Below, piece after piece: positions 48,301-59,447 of a stretch of DNA of 64,000 bases. The notes beneath the pieces are model-generated. The model was not told where the DNA came from and did not search any database. It saw only the letters and a program-made list of their open reading frames with translations. The translations under genes were made by a program, and so were the position numbers. The stretch comes from Blastomyces gilchristii SLH14081. Taxonomy: Eukaryota; Ascomycota; Eurotiomycetes; Onygenales; Ajellomycetaceae. How positions within the stretch are numbered: position 1 is the stretch's first letter; the number at the start of each line of letters is the position of its first letter. The stretch spans positions 618,508-682,507 of the forward strand of contig NW_003101656.1 of assembly GCF_000003855.2 (NCBI RefSeq), written 5' to 3'.

Positions 48301-49619
48301 GTATCTTTCATCATATTAACTGAGTGTATTTTTGAATATATTATTCTTACTCAATGAAAAGTTAATCAGACTAATTCAATTGAGATATTTATTGAACTCT
48401 TTTGAATTGAAAAGTTGATCAGACTGTTTCAATTAAGAGATTTTTAAGTCTATTTTCAATTGAAAAATTGATTAGACTGTTTCAAAAGAAGAATAAAAGA
48501 CTTTTGTGTATAAAATACCTGATTTTTTTCACATCAGTTCAGTAACTAGATTAGATTTTTAAAGAGAATCTAATAAACTAAAATTGATTTTTAAGATAAA
48601 TCAATAAAATTTTTACAATCTCTTTCTTAAGATACAGTAAGAAAAAGTATGATATCAATTGATAATAAATCAGATAATATGACAGTTTTTAAGAGAAAAA
48701 CTGACAAAAAATAAATCAATTTTTTACAGAGAAATTGATTAAAACTATTCAATTTTATTGTAAATTATTCAATTCTTCTCACATAACAAGTATGCAACTC
48801 AAATCAGTTAATAAAGAGTGTAAAAAAGAATTAAGTATTAATAAAAGCTCTTCAGTTACTGAAAAAGTAATTCTTATTTAAAAGAATGTAAAATTATAAC
48901 ATAAAACAACTCTGTTTTTAATTCTTTATAAGAATATTATATAAAACTCAGAGAAAAACATCTTACTTTTTCAAGAGAAGTAAAAAACTATTTCTAAGAT
49001 CTTTTTTTTTTTGCATTAACTGCTATAGAAGAATGAGATAGAAACTGCTAAGATATATACTACTATATATTCTCTATCGAGACTTTTCCTCTTCAGAGTC
49101 TTGATATTATAGAGAATATAAGTCTGTTTCTATATAATAATATAAATATTATTAATGAGATGTAGAGAAACTGGTTATTTATATCTCAAAATAGAAGACT
49201 TTATCAATGATTATATCAAATATAAAGTTAATTCTTAAATTTAATAGAAATCTAGTATTGCTGTTCTTAATCTCTTACAGAATCTATTGAATATTGAGAT
49301 ATTAAAACTAGATTTAATATATCTCACTATGGAGAGATCAAAGACTCAGTCAGATCTTAAAGTATACTGAATTTATAGTTGTTGATATACTATTAACTTA
49401 TTCTATTGACTCATTATTCACTGATTGTGTATTGAATACTGTTATCAAGGTATCTTTTTGTATTATTCTGCTGACAATGAGCCAGATTGAGAGAGGTGAT
49501 ATGAGAGTGAAACTTAGCATTGATGTCTAGATACACTGAAGACAGACAGAGTATTTACAGAGATTGCACTTCAGAACTATCTGTTGATTATGTGCTTGAT
49601 ATTATTACTGAGGTATCTT
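48301..49619 (-). other. LINE 2 5' UTR remnant
   Basis: Non-coding. It contains the 53-bp array near 48,355-48,480 and monomer sequence near 49,400-49,619, inverted relative to LINE 1. It is cut at the position equivalent to about 7,734 of LINE 1. Confidence 0.75.
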
Positions 49620-50039
49620 TAGACTGGCCGTCGGGACCATGAATTTCACATTTGATCTCATTTGATCTGATCTCATACATTTCTTGACGTGAGTCCCACC
49701 AGGACCAAGCCTCAAAAAAATCTGAAAATGGACCATTTCTGAGAGAAATGGTGTGAAAAATGACCAGATTTAATTCAAGAACAGTGAAATGAGAGTAATT
49801 TTCCAGGATAAACTGTGAAAGATGATCATTCTTCCAAAATCAGAATAGGACTGGGACTGAAGGTTAAAATCAGTCTCATTCAGTTCATTCAGTGATTGCT
49901 TATATAATCAGAATTTGATAACAATTATTGATAACACTCATGAAACAACTAAATACATTCTTGTGCAAGTTTATTCTTCACTTTCTCATGAAAACTACAC
50001 TTCTCTGATATACTGTGATCAGAGGTATTAAACTGTCTG

Positions 50040-53000
50040 ATAATTTCATGTTTTATAATCATGAGTTTCTTGATTGTTTCTTCTTATAATTATCCCTGAT
50101 AATAGTGATAAATATCTCAACTTGAGTTGAACTTTCACTTCATTCTTATCCCTGTCAATGAAATTGTCAGAATATCACATGTCATCAGTGTAACAGTTGA
50201 ATATGTACTCTCAACAATTTTTCATAACTCTAGAATTGATTTAATGTGTAAATTTGTTGAATCATCTTGAAGATAGCAGTCAAATTCAGTTTTATAAGTA
50301 TGTAGTTTCGCCTGATTTTCAGTTGCAATTAATGTATGCAAGTCCTGTTTTAAAGTTAGTATTATAGTTCTATGTGATATGAAGCATTACTAAAGATTGT
50401 TACTTACTAGAGAATTGTATTTCACTGTCTTCATATCTTGAATATCTGCTTGTTCAAATCTCTGATAGTTGGCATTGTAGTAGTCTCAGACTAATTTGAC
50501 ATATGAGTCTCATTTCTCCTCTGTTCAATCTTGAGAAGTGTAGATGTTAACTTGATAGAAGAAATCTAGTAGAGCTACTACAGTATAGTACTCTGCAAAA
50601 GATTGTTCTATTTTACTGTAGTAATATGCCAGTTTATTCCTTGCAGTAACAATAGCCTGCACTATAGCATCATTTCAGACTGAATTTCTTTTTGAGTGAT
50701 TCAACTGCTTCTCAAGATGAGTAAATAAACTGTTATACACTCACCAGACTGACTGCAGCATTGATGTATGAGTGATTGAGACTGTCTTTATTATCTTATA
50801 AAACTGAAACAGTAAATCAATCACATATTTCAACTGAGTTCACTTCATATCAGAAAGTTTCAATATCTGAATCTTTTCTTAATCAGAGTGTTGCACTCAA
50901 TAATCAATCATCTGACACAATCAAAGAGTCTGAACAGTCATCTCATATATTAAACTTCACTGTGTTCTAACATTCTGTATCATATTCAGTGATGTGACTG
51001 ATTTGTTTATTTATTGAATATCATAGAATCATTGTTATTATTTAGAAGAGATACAAATCACATTAGCAATGTTTCAAATCTATGATATTTAAATTATTAG
51101 TCAATCTATTCAAAATTAACAGTAGCATTATCAAAAAGTGTTATTAAAAAGCAATATCAAAAAGTGTTATCAAAAAACATTATCTTTTATAAAGTGAATG
51201 TAAAAGTTACTTGAGTAATCACTTTCATCTTATTCTCATCTCAAGAACCAGTCATCTCATTATTCTTCATCTCAATGTTAAGATTCTTTATCAGTGTTTA
51301 CATCACAAGTTGAACCACATGAGCAATACAGAGAATATGACCTTGTTTATCATTTCAGAAATGCAAGCCAATTTTTGCTTCAAGCTCTTCATCATAGTGT
51401 AGTTATTTGCAGCATTGTCAGTTATAATTGTAAGAAGACTGAGACTAATATCTCAATAGTCATTTTTAATCACAGTTATTAATACCTCTGCTATATAATC
51501 CTCAGTATGACTACTGATCAATGATTCAAATTCAATTAATGTCTCTTGATAAGTTCAGTTCTCATCAATGTAATAACATGTAACTCTTATAAATGCAAGA
51601 TTGTTTATACTAGTTCATGCATTTACTATGAGAGACACTCTTTAATAATTCTTCAACTCTGATGCTAGATGTTGTATATTAACTTTATAGTATATCTCAA
51701 GATTGAACTGAAGACAGAATTGATATAAAATATGAAGATTTGAATTAAGCATTTGAAGAAGTGTTCAGAATTCAGGGTTTTCAATTGATTGAAGAGAAAG
51801 ATTCAGAGATATACATATATAAAGTAATTATTCACAGAAGTTATCAGATGAGAGTTGTGAAATCAGAGTACTGATATATGATTATTTTCACATGATTTCC
51901 TTCAAATTAGAAAGTTAGTGTTATCAAAAATCATTATCTGATAGAGTAACTTACCAGCTCAGTAGTAATCTTCTGATTATTTTTCTTTTATTGTCTGCAT
52001 TCTGATGACTTCAGATGTCAGAAAATTTCTTCAGAGCTATGACTAGTTTATAATGAATGTTTCTGAATGAAGTTACAGTGATTGTAGCAGAGAGATGACT
52101 CTTCAGTAATCTGCAATATAATCTGTTAATAATTATTTCATAGTTCATCTCAGTGTTTGTGTTGAGTTTTTCATAAATTTCATGGCCTGGAATCAGATGT
52201 GAAGAATGAAGTAGTCATTTATTATGATTGAAAGAGAGCATTCTGTGTTGAATTGTAAATAATATAGACTTTGTGATTCACAGTGATTTCTTAAAGAGTT
52301 TATAAATCTTCAATAGAAGTAAAAGAAGTGAAAGAAGTGAATTCAGAAGATATGATAATAATTTAAGAAAGATGATAATTTATTTTCAATAACTGATCAC
52401 TGATATGTGTAAGAAGAATTAATACAAGAGAAAATAATCTTATTTCTTAGCTTAGTTATAATTTTAGTACTAACTCAGATTGAATATTATCAATGTATAA
52501 AAGTAAATAAACAATCTTGATTAATCTCTGTCATATTTCTTGAAATATATTAATATTGTGAAAGAGAGTGTTACTAAATTGTATTATCAGATAATATTAT
52601 TAAAAATATATTAATAATTGTAAATATCAATGTTGAAAAAATGTTGATACTTATACATTATAGATATATATATATATATATATTATTCCTGACTTGATTA
52701 CAACTTGTACAATAATTTTTAAAAACTTAAAATTAATTTCAATTATTAATAATTATGAACTTATAACTAACTAATATAAAAAGAAAAAAACTTTTTCTAC
52801 TCATTATCTTTCTACTCTTTCTCATTCTTCTTATTATTCTTTATAATTCATTTCTCATTCTTCTTCTTCTTCTTCTTCTTCTTATCTGAGATGATAATCA
52901 TCTCAAAATCTCTCTTCACTGTCTTCTCAGAGAAGGGTTTCTGCTGCTTTCTCTCAGTCAGGTCAATCTGTATCTCAAAATCCTGCATTTCCTGATCTGC

Positions 53001-53100
53001 TGTCTCAGGTTCCATCTCAGTAGTAAGCAGATTGACATGCTCAGAGAGTAGAACTATCTTCTCAATATTCTGAATCATGAAGTGCATTCAAGAGCTGAAC
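50040..53100 (-). pseudogene. hAT transposase relic
   Basis: Minus strand. A catalytic-domain segment lies near 51,385-51,600: ITDNAANNYTMMKSL (hAT pattern T-D-N-A-S-N-N) preceded by CYYIDEN*TYQETLIEFESL. Then HILCIAHVVQLV near 51,305-51,340 (hAT I-P-C-x-A-H-V). The C-terminal dimerisation region is near 50,044-50,190: LMTCDILTISLTGIRMK*KF then DIYHYYQG*L*EETIKKLM, matching the hAT block L-A-x-D-x-L-x-I-P with V-E-R-x-F. A 79-codon open piece (53,087-52,848) may be N-terminal; no BED finger was recognised. Stops throughout. Exact limits are uncertain. Confidence 0.82.
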
Positions 53101-53400
53101 AAGGTCTTAATTCTCTTCTTCTCTGTCAGCTTCTGCTAATTAATTAGAGAATAGAAGTATTATCAAAAATTATTATCTCTCAATAAATAAAAAACTTATC
53201 AGTTTTGACTTCTTTATCTTCTACTTCAACACTCTCTCAATCTTCTTCTATTATCACTTATTTATAGCAACACTCTTCTTCTCTCTCTCTCTCTTCATCT
53301 TGATCTTAAATCATTCTCAGAACTTCTTCTAATCTCATTACTACTGTATAAGACTCTTCACTATCTTCTTCTTTAATCTCTCACAGGCAGTGTCATCTGC

Positions 53401-54480
53401 ATTATTTCTATACTTAGTTCAGTCTAAATCTATCAGAAGTATTACTTAAAATCATTATTATTCTACTCTCTTACAGAGTCTCTTCAAGATATTATAATAT
53501 GTCTTACAATCTGTCTTCTCTCACTTGAACATCTTCTTCTTCTCTTCCTTCAATCTGTGATAGCACTCACGCGCCTTGATGATCTGCAGGACCGCAGAAT
53601 ATTTAAAGAGAGATAATATGATTGATTTCAGTGAGTGTTGAAGAGAGATGAAGACAGAAGAGATGATCAGAAATAATATAATAATAATAATAATGATGAT
53701 GATGATGATGATAATAGTAGTGATGATAGTGATAATAATGATAATGATAATGATAATAATGATAATAAAAGAAGAAGTGTATTGAAATATATTACTGACT
53801 TATCAAATATAAAAAGACTTAAAGAAAATATTAACAGCTTTCAGTGATATACAGAAACAGCTACAGTGTTGTATAGCAACATCATCTTCATTCAATACAT
53901 GCACTGTTGATATTCTTTGTATACAGTTATCATATAATCTGTATCAGAGATACATGCAGAAAACAGATCTTTATTACTAGAACAAATGATTGCAGCAATT
54001 CTCTGTTTTCATATTATAAAGATAAGTTATTCTCATTTCTTTCTTCTCTCTTTTCTCTTCTTCAATCAATCATTAATTTTAAGCTGATATGAAAACTATT
54101 AAAACACTCTCAGAAACTCTCAAATTGAAGAGTATAGACTAATTAAATTTCAAATATAGAAGAAATCAAATTATCTTCTACAGATTTAATTATTCATTCT
54201 CTCTTAAATAAAACAGCAGTTGCATCCCCTCTCTCCTCTCAATCAAACAAAACATGGCCTGTGAAAAGTGAGTATCACACCAGGCCATAATAATCAACAC
54301 AGCCCCAGTATGCAGAGCTGTATATACACAGTGTATGCTGAACTGAGAGACTGCATGAGTTGTGAACCAGCAGCAGTATCTCAGAAAGAGCTGTACAGCA
54401 TGAAAAAGTCACAACTCTCAGTTACATGCACAGAGAGTGAATCACTGTAGTAAGTATATATACATTAAAGTAACACTTTT
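53401..54480. other. hAT upstream region with microsatellite
   Basis: Mostly AT-rich and non-coding. The minus strand at 53,440-53,590 carries a charged frame (REYCYH-like, KEEKKKMFK*EKTDCKTYY) that could be more transposase or chance. A small CpG-containing patch lies at 53,568-53,596. An (ATA)n/(GAT)n microsatellite covers about 53,675-53,765. A more GC-rich patch is at 54,220-54,450. Confidence 0.4.
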
Positions 54481-54865
54481 TAATAACACTCAGTCTCTGA
54501 TATGATGAAAATAGAGTCTCTCTGTGAGATCTGTTTCTATCAGAAGTCAGAGAATCTTATATTTCTCAAGATCATCTTCACACACCTGATCTGTGAAATT
54601 GATGAAGAAAATCATTGATTTCAGTATTCTGTTCTTGATACTATTCAAGTGATAGCAGAGTTCACCCTGATCACACTTTTTAAGTGTATATTTTCTAATT
54701 ATTCACATTTATATAGATATATACTGATTATTTATTAGATAATTTTAAGACAATAGCTCATCATGACTGTGTTACTCTCACTGTGAGAAATACATAATTG
54801 ATAATAAATATTGTAAAGACTCTAAGAAGTGAGTATTTTGAGAATACTATGACTCTGTAATCTTG

Positions 54866-55020
54866 ATTTTTATTTGTTTTTATTTTTTATTTTTTTCTTT
54901 TTCTTTTCTTTTTATTTTTTTTTTCTTTCTCTTTTTTTTTTTTTTTTTTATTGTGATTTTTTCTTGTTGTTTTGTTTTTTGTTTTTTTATTATTTTTTAT
55001 ATTTTATATTTTTTTTTTAA
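54866..55020. repeat. T-rich low-complexity tract
   Basis: About 150 bases almost wholly T with scattered A, C and G on the plus strand, inside the large hAT. It is not present in the miniature copies. Confidence 0.8.
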
Positions 55021-55422
55021 TTAAAATGATATTAATTATGATCTGTGTTCAGAAAAGTAATGATATTTAATAACACTCTCTGTTGAATTTTCAACAAATA
55101 AGCACTATGTTATAATATTATGTAAGTGAGAAATGATTTTATAGTCTTATTTAATGTCATTTTCAATAATAAGATCAGAATGAAAATGTGACTAAGAATT
55201 CAAACATATTCTTTATCTGAGACTAGATTTCTATTTGAAAAGTGAATCTGAGATCTTTAATATTTGAAATAACGGGATTTGAAATCAATGTAATGAACAT
55301 AAATCATGATCAGAAGTAATGCTTTTAGGCAACATAATAACTGTAAAGTTTGATTCTAATGTCAGACACAGTCACACAGTCAGTCTAATTATAATAATGA
55401 AGATGATAGAAAAATGAGAAAA

Positions 55423-55531
55423 GTTAGTGAATGAGAAGTGTAATATAGTGAATGAGAAGTGTAATATAGTGAATGAGAAGTGTAATATAGTGAATGAGAA
55501 GTGTAATATAGTGAATGAGAAGTGTAATATA
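55423..55531 (+). repeat. 21-bp x5 tandem repeat
   Basis: Five consecutive AGTGAATGAGAAGTGTAATAT units; A3 has this segment once (about 32,080-32,115). An expansion private to A5. Confidence 0.92.
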
Positions 55532-55680
55532 GTGAAAGTTTCTTTGTAAGAGTGTAGACAGAATACTAGCTGAATCAGAGATAGATTACATAATTGAAAC
55601 TACTAGTGATATGCTAATTTATATAAAGCTAGAGCATATATTATAATTATATAAGTGTGACTGAATCTGATGAGAGAGAA

Positions 55681-55847
55681 TGTGATTTAAAAGAATATAT
55701 AATTATCAGATAATAACACAGCAGCTTCTGAACTTGCTTATAAATGTAAAGAGGTCATAGCCATCACTAATTAATTTAGTGTACTGTATTTAAGAAGCCG
55801 GCGTACGCCTGTAATCGTACGCTAACTCAAGCAATCTTTGAATTACA
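55681..55847 (+). repeat. 3' LTR of gypsy A5 (167 bp)
   Basis: TGTGATTTAA...TTTGAATTACA. The first half is heavily mutated, but GCCGGCGTACGCC and AATCGTACGC remain near 55,796-55,822. Confidence 0.85.
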
Positions 55848-56481
55848 ACAGATCAGATATTCTCTGTTCAGCTTACAGAGTCTCTTAACTTATTCTTTGG
55901 ATAAATCTTAAGAATAAATCAGTAGTATCTCTTATAATTATTCTCTAGATAATACAGTAAGTTCTTGACTTTAGTATAGTAAAGATCTGTTATTACATAG
56001 ATAAGAGCTTCTTCATCTTTCATATTATATAGTTAGACTTGTAAGTCAATGTTAAATACAAACTTATAAAAGCTTTTATAGATTATAATTTAATATATAA
56101 TCTTAAGTAATTATATCTTAAGAAAGTTTTCTTTCAGTTTATAAGTATCTCTGAAGATCATATCTAGAGACTTGATTTGAGAGTGTTTATAGACAGTAAG
56201 TATTTCTTGTAGAAAAATAGCTTAATTTTATAAGAGATACTTAAGAATGTTCTTTACTAAGATTAATTCATTTATAAGTTCAGAGAGTTTCTCTGTTACA
56301 GATATAGAGAATAATATTCTATAAGTAATTAATAAGTTCATTAAGACTTCTTTTAAAAGAATTATTCATTATTTAGATAACTACTTCTAAGTGTCTGCAG
56401 TAGAGTTTGTAGAGATTAATGTATACAAGTTTCTAGTTCTTTCAGTTATAACAGATAGTTACTAACTGACAGAGTTTAAAA
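55848..56481 (-). pseudogene. Possible gag relic downstream of R1 LTR
   Basis: On the minus strand, immediately 3' of the R1 LTR, a frame near 55,890-56,060 reads LYNMKDEEALIYVITDLYY and LLYYLENNYKRYY, resembling gypsy gag only in context and composition. It is cut by the A5 LTR. The remainder is AT-rich without recognisable content. It may belong to family C or to an unrelated LTR element. Confidence 0.4.
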
Positions 56482-56740
56482 TGTAAGAATAAGTGCTTAT
56501 AGATAATTATTCAAATATTTACAGATTGATATAATATGTACTGTTAACTATTAGAAGTATTCATAATAGAAAGATAAAATGTAAAAGTTAAATATATAAT
56601 AGTATTCAAGCTGAGTTATAAATAGTATTCATGAACTTCAGTTCATATAGTTATATACAGTCAAGAGCCGCTAACTCTATTAATTACATAAGAGATAGAA
56701 ATAAGAGGTAAAGATTTCGCGAGAAGCCGGATTTCTTACA
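56482..56740 (-). repeat. R1 family LTR, inverted copy (259 bp)
   Basis: Minus-strand TGTAAGAAATCC...TTCTTACA, matching 6,363-6,620. Two CpG clusters survive (TTCGCGAGAAGCCGG near 56,716-56,731 and GAGCCGCTAAC near 56,666). Confidence 0.7.
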
Positions 56741-56754
56741 CAGTTATTCTTAAT

Positions 56755-57361
56755 TATTAACTCTCAGCTGAAAAGCTCATGAAATTTCTATTCTTTCATA
56801 TCAAAGCTTCACTGTGTACATTATTGTATATATGTATAAATATTTACTTTAATTATTAATTCTTGCACTTTCTGTTTCTTTTTCTTCTTTAATATTTTTT
56901 ACTTTATTATATAAGATCTATAAATATTATACTGATCTCTTTAGTGTACATCTCTTATAGAAAGAATGAGAATTTATAAAGTGTAATAAAATAGTCTATA
57001 TAATTTTTTAAGTGCAGTCTGCTATATCTAAGCTGTGTATTATTAAAACAGAAGCTCTTAACTTAGAAGAACTGTATATCTGTAACTCTATTACTTAAAT
57101 CTTACTTTTAAAAGAAGTAAGTTAATGTAATAAGTTATATCTAATTATATAAACTATTTTATTACACTTTATAGATTTCTGCTGAAAGCTCTGATTCTCA
57201 GTTACTAATTAATTCTCAGTTATTAATTCTTAGCTGAGAAACTCATAGCGTTTCTATTATCTCACTCTAAAGCTTTATTTTATATATATATAAATATTGA
57301 CTCTGATTATTGATTTCTACACTTTCTCTTTTTTTCTTCTCTAATATTTTTCACTTTTATT
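56755..57361 (+). repeat. Gypsy B LTR relics
   Basis: 56,755-56,959 matches the second part of the gypsy B LTR (ends AGTGTACATCTCTTATA). 56,967-57,005 is an inverted piece of its start. 57,126-57,361 matches the LTR from TGTAATAAG to the CACTTTCTCTTTTT region and is cut by hAT4. All are strongly AT-drifted, so they are older than the complete B element. Confidence 0.7.
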
Positions 57362-57868
57362 TAAACTGACTGTTAAAATAATGAATTTTATATTTAATCT
57401 CATTTAATCTAATTTTATACATATCTTAACATGAATTCTACTGCGATTAATTATTAAAAAAATATATAAAGTAACTATTTATCAGATTTTAAAATAAGAT
57501 TAGAACTTAGAAAAAATAAGAAAGTACTTTTATTTACTTTTATTTAGTTTCACTCTTAGTATAAAGTTACTATTTTTAAACATTTTAAGGTTTTTTTTTA
57601 GACTATTTTTAATTTTTTTAAAATTAATACTTTTTGATAACACTTAAATGAGATTTAAAGTCATTTAAAGCAATAAAAATAATTTAAATTGAGAAGTGAA
57701 AATTATAGTCTTATTTAAAAGATATGATAAGAGTAGATAGTAAGTCTCACTGAGACAGTATAAGACTACTATTTAATCTTAAAACTAGGTAATGAGATTA
57801 ATTAAGTTAATAATGAAATTATTAAATATTCTAGTTCTAGTCTCAGACACAGTCACACAGTCAGTCTA
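57362..57868 (+). mobile_element. hAT miniature element 4 (507 bp)
   Basis: Full-length relative of 33,278-33,783 with eroded ends (TAAACTGACTG ... CAGTCAGTCTA). Flanking octamers (CTTTTATT, AGAATGAT) do not match. More mutated than elements 1 and 2. Confidence 0.85.
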
Positions 57869-58126
57869 AGAATGATACTAATAAAAAAGATGTTTTTTAG
57901 AAATAATAATTATATACATACAAGTCAGTGATATTATCAGTATAATAATGATTTTTTCTGTTCATAACTTGTTTATAATGATTTCAGAGCTTTTCCATCA
58001 TTATATTAACATTTATAATTCAGTGATAATGTCGCTGACTGGCATAGTGAAACAATCATAACCCGGTCGTATAATAAGCCTACATTTTTCCGGCATGGAA
58101 GCTCGCTTGCATATGACTCATGAGTA
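57869..58126. other. Transition from AT-rich to balanced-GC DNA
   Basis: AT-rich to about 58,030, then normal composition with CpGs (GTCGCTGAC, AACCCGGTCG). No gene recognised before the gap. Confidence 0.5.
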
Positions 58127-58378
58127 NNNNNNNNNNNNNNNNNNNNNNNNNNNNNNNNNNNNNNNNNNNNNNNNNNNNNNNNNNNNNNNNNNNNNNNNNN
58201 NNNNNNNNNNNNNNNNNNNNNNNNNNNNNNNNNNNNNNNNNNNNNNNNNNNNNNNNNNNNNNNNNNNNNNNNNNNNNNNNNNNNNNNNNNNNNNNNNNNN
58301 NNNNNNNNNNNNNNNNNNNNNNNNNNNNNNNNNNNNNNNNNNNNNNNNNNNNNNNNNNNNNNNNNNNNNNNNNNNNNN
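58127..58378. other. Assembly gap (252 Ns)
   Basis: Run of N. Open frames crossing it have no content. Confidence 1.
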
Positions 58379-58443
58379 CTCCGGCAATAGACCACCGGCC
58401 ACCCCACATTATCTAACCGCCGCAAAACCTACAGCCACGAAAG

Positions 58444-58525
58444 TGTTGGGGGTCCCGCGGTTGGTCGGCCCTTCTACCAGCAGGCACTGGTGGTGACCGA
58501 GCTCTTTTGTCCCAGTAGCCTACAG
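58444..58525 (+). repeat. 5' LTR of miniature element (3' end deleted)
   Basis: 82 bp, differing from the 3' LTR at a few positions (GGCACTGG/GGCGCTGG, GACCGAG/GATCGAG) and lacking CGGGACCCCCAACA. Confidence 0.8.
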
Positions 58526-58782
58526 GTTATGAGCCCGTTAAGCATGAGCCCCACTATGGTCAACATGCATGGATTCAATCCCAGAATGAACTTAAAAATT
58601 CCTAACAAATAACCTGGACATTTTAACAGTGTCAAGAGACATTTCAGGAGTGTGCTCTAGAAGTCCCATGAGCCCTAGGACTGACTGAGTCCACTATTAA
58701 AAAGGAGCCATTGTGGGGAGGCCACTGAAGGGAGCCACTGAGAGGAAGTACTGTACTCTGTGGTAGCTGGTCCGAGGGGGGG

Positions 58783-58878
58783 TGTTGGGGGTCCCGCGGT
58801 TGGTCGGCCCTTCTACCAGCAGGCGCTGGTGGTGATCGAGCTCTTTTGCCCCAGTAGCCTACAGCGGGACCCCCAACA
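58783..58878 (+). repeat. 3' LTR of miniature element
   Basis: 96 bp, TGTTGGGGGTCCCGC...GCGGGACCCCCAACA. Confidence 0.85.
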
Positions 58879-58883
58879 GAAAG

Positions 58884-59447
58884 ATAACCGGAGAGACCCC
58901 CCGCTATGCATCCCAACCGCATACACATCGAAGAACCCCTGGCAAGGTACCTCCCAGTGAAAGAAGTCAAGGCTCCGGTGACAGATGCCCTGCAGAAAAA
59001 CATGTCAACTGAAGGTGTCAAGGTCATTGGGGTGGGAACAACAAAAATGGGTACATCATCTGCTTCCAGCGTGATATCTCCAAAGACGCCGCCAGCAAGA
59101 ATGAGGGGGTGGCTCCAGGACCTGGGAAGCCGGAAAAAGATGGGCAGCCCCCGATTTGGAGTTGTGGTACACCGATCAACCCACGAGCGAAATCGAAATC
59201 GAGGACAAACGACAAAGCATCAAGAACTAAGCCGACGGACGATACGGGGAGTCAAGAGGTGCCCGGAGGGCGAGGATGCCTGGAGTCAAAGGGTGCATGG
59301 AGGCATAAGTCAGGACGTAAAACTGCTGCCAACGGTTTACTGAAACTGGCGTTGGCTAAAAGTTCACCGCCGACTGTCTGACCTCAATAATTATATATGT
59401 TGACCCCAAAAGGCCTGGAAAGAAGAATAACTCCTCCGTAAGACCTC
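58884..59447 (+). other. Balanced-GC stretch with two overlapping open frames, uncertain
   Basis: Plus-strand frames 58,906-59,343 (145 codons) and 59,109-59,381 (90 codons) overlap in different phases. The second has a basic, Ser/Thr/Lys-rich character (KSKSRTNDKASRTK) and a plausible C-terminus. A gene relic joined by a frameshift or intron is possible, but no family, splice pair or conserved start was found. The opposite strand is also open for long stretches, as is usual at this GC. Treat as unproven. Confidence 0.25.

Larger units (their letters stand above)
37296..49619 (-). mobile_element. LINE copy 2 (both ends cut by hAT), split by gypsy B
   Basis: Minus-strand copy of the 7,298-14,940 LINE. 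Segment 37,296-42,380 holds ORF2 and most of ORF1; 47,793-49,619 holds the ORF1 start, the 53-bp repeats and part of the 5' UTR monomers. Gypsy B lies between with a clean 5-bp duplication. The 3' UTR, tail and first ~440 bp of the element are lost where hAT ends begin on both sides. Confidence 0.9.
49620..55387 (-). mobile_element. Large hAT element with degenerate transposase (5,768 bp)
   Basis: Ends TAGACTGGCCG (49,620) and CAGTCACACAGTCAGTCTA (55,369-55,387) match the miniature hAT copies, while the interior is different and contains a hAT transposase relic on the minus strand. This makes it the likely autonomous parent. Flanks do not match (GGTATCTT on the left, in LINE 2; ATTATAAT on the right, in gypsy A5), so the element or its surroundings are rearranged. 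Confidence 0.85.
55388..55847 (+). mobile_element. 3' end of a gypsy family A element (A5)
   Basis: Matches A3 31,960-32,423: the last part of the 3' accessory segment followed by the 3' LTR. The hAT end sits where the rest of the element should be. The orientation is the same as A2, whose 3' end is missing, so A5 may be the other half of A2 (inference). Confidence 0.85.
58444..58878 (+). mobile_element. Miniature LTR element (TRIM-like), 435 bp with 5-bp TSD
   Basis: Two direct repeats (58,444-58,525 and 58,783-58,878) begin TGTTGGGGGTCCCGC. The second ends GCGGGACCCCCAACA, so the LTR has TG...CA ends and 15-bp inverted termini. The 5' copy lacks the last 14 bp. GAAAG flanks the whole unit (58,439-58,443 and 58,879-58,883). 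The ~257-bp interior is non-coding and ends in a purine run GAGGGGGGG that fits a polypurine tract. Unmutated, CpG-rich. Terminal-repeat retrotransposon in miniature is the best fit. Confidence 0.82.

Noticed and set aside
53675..53765. Microsatellite as a CRISPR-like or satellite array
   Set aside because: Simple trinucleotide slippage without spacers. No CRISPR array was seen anywhere in the window.
57362..57868. 8-bp duplication around hAT4 (also hAT2 and the large hAT)
   Set aside because: Flanking octamers were compared and do not match, so only hAT1 is claimed to have an intact duplication.
1..58000. Idea that TGA encodes Trp here (mitochondrial or alternative code)
   Set aside because: TGG and TGA occupy equivalent positions in different copies, TAA and TAG also interrupt the frames, and the balanced-GC gene at 60,205-61,504 ends on TGA. 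Mutation explains the pattern.
58006..58496. Long open frames across 58,127-58,378
   Set aside because: They exist only because Ns are read through.
58644..59027. Minus-strand 127-codon open frame
   Set aside because: Runs across the miniature LTR element and its flank; chance frame in GC-rich DNA.
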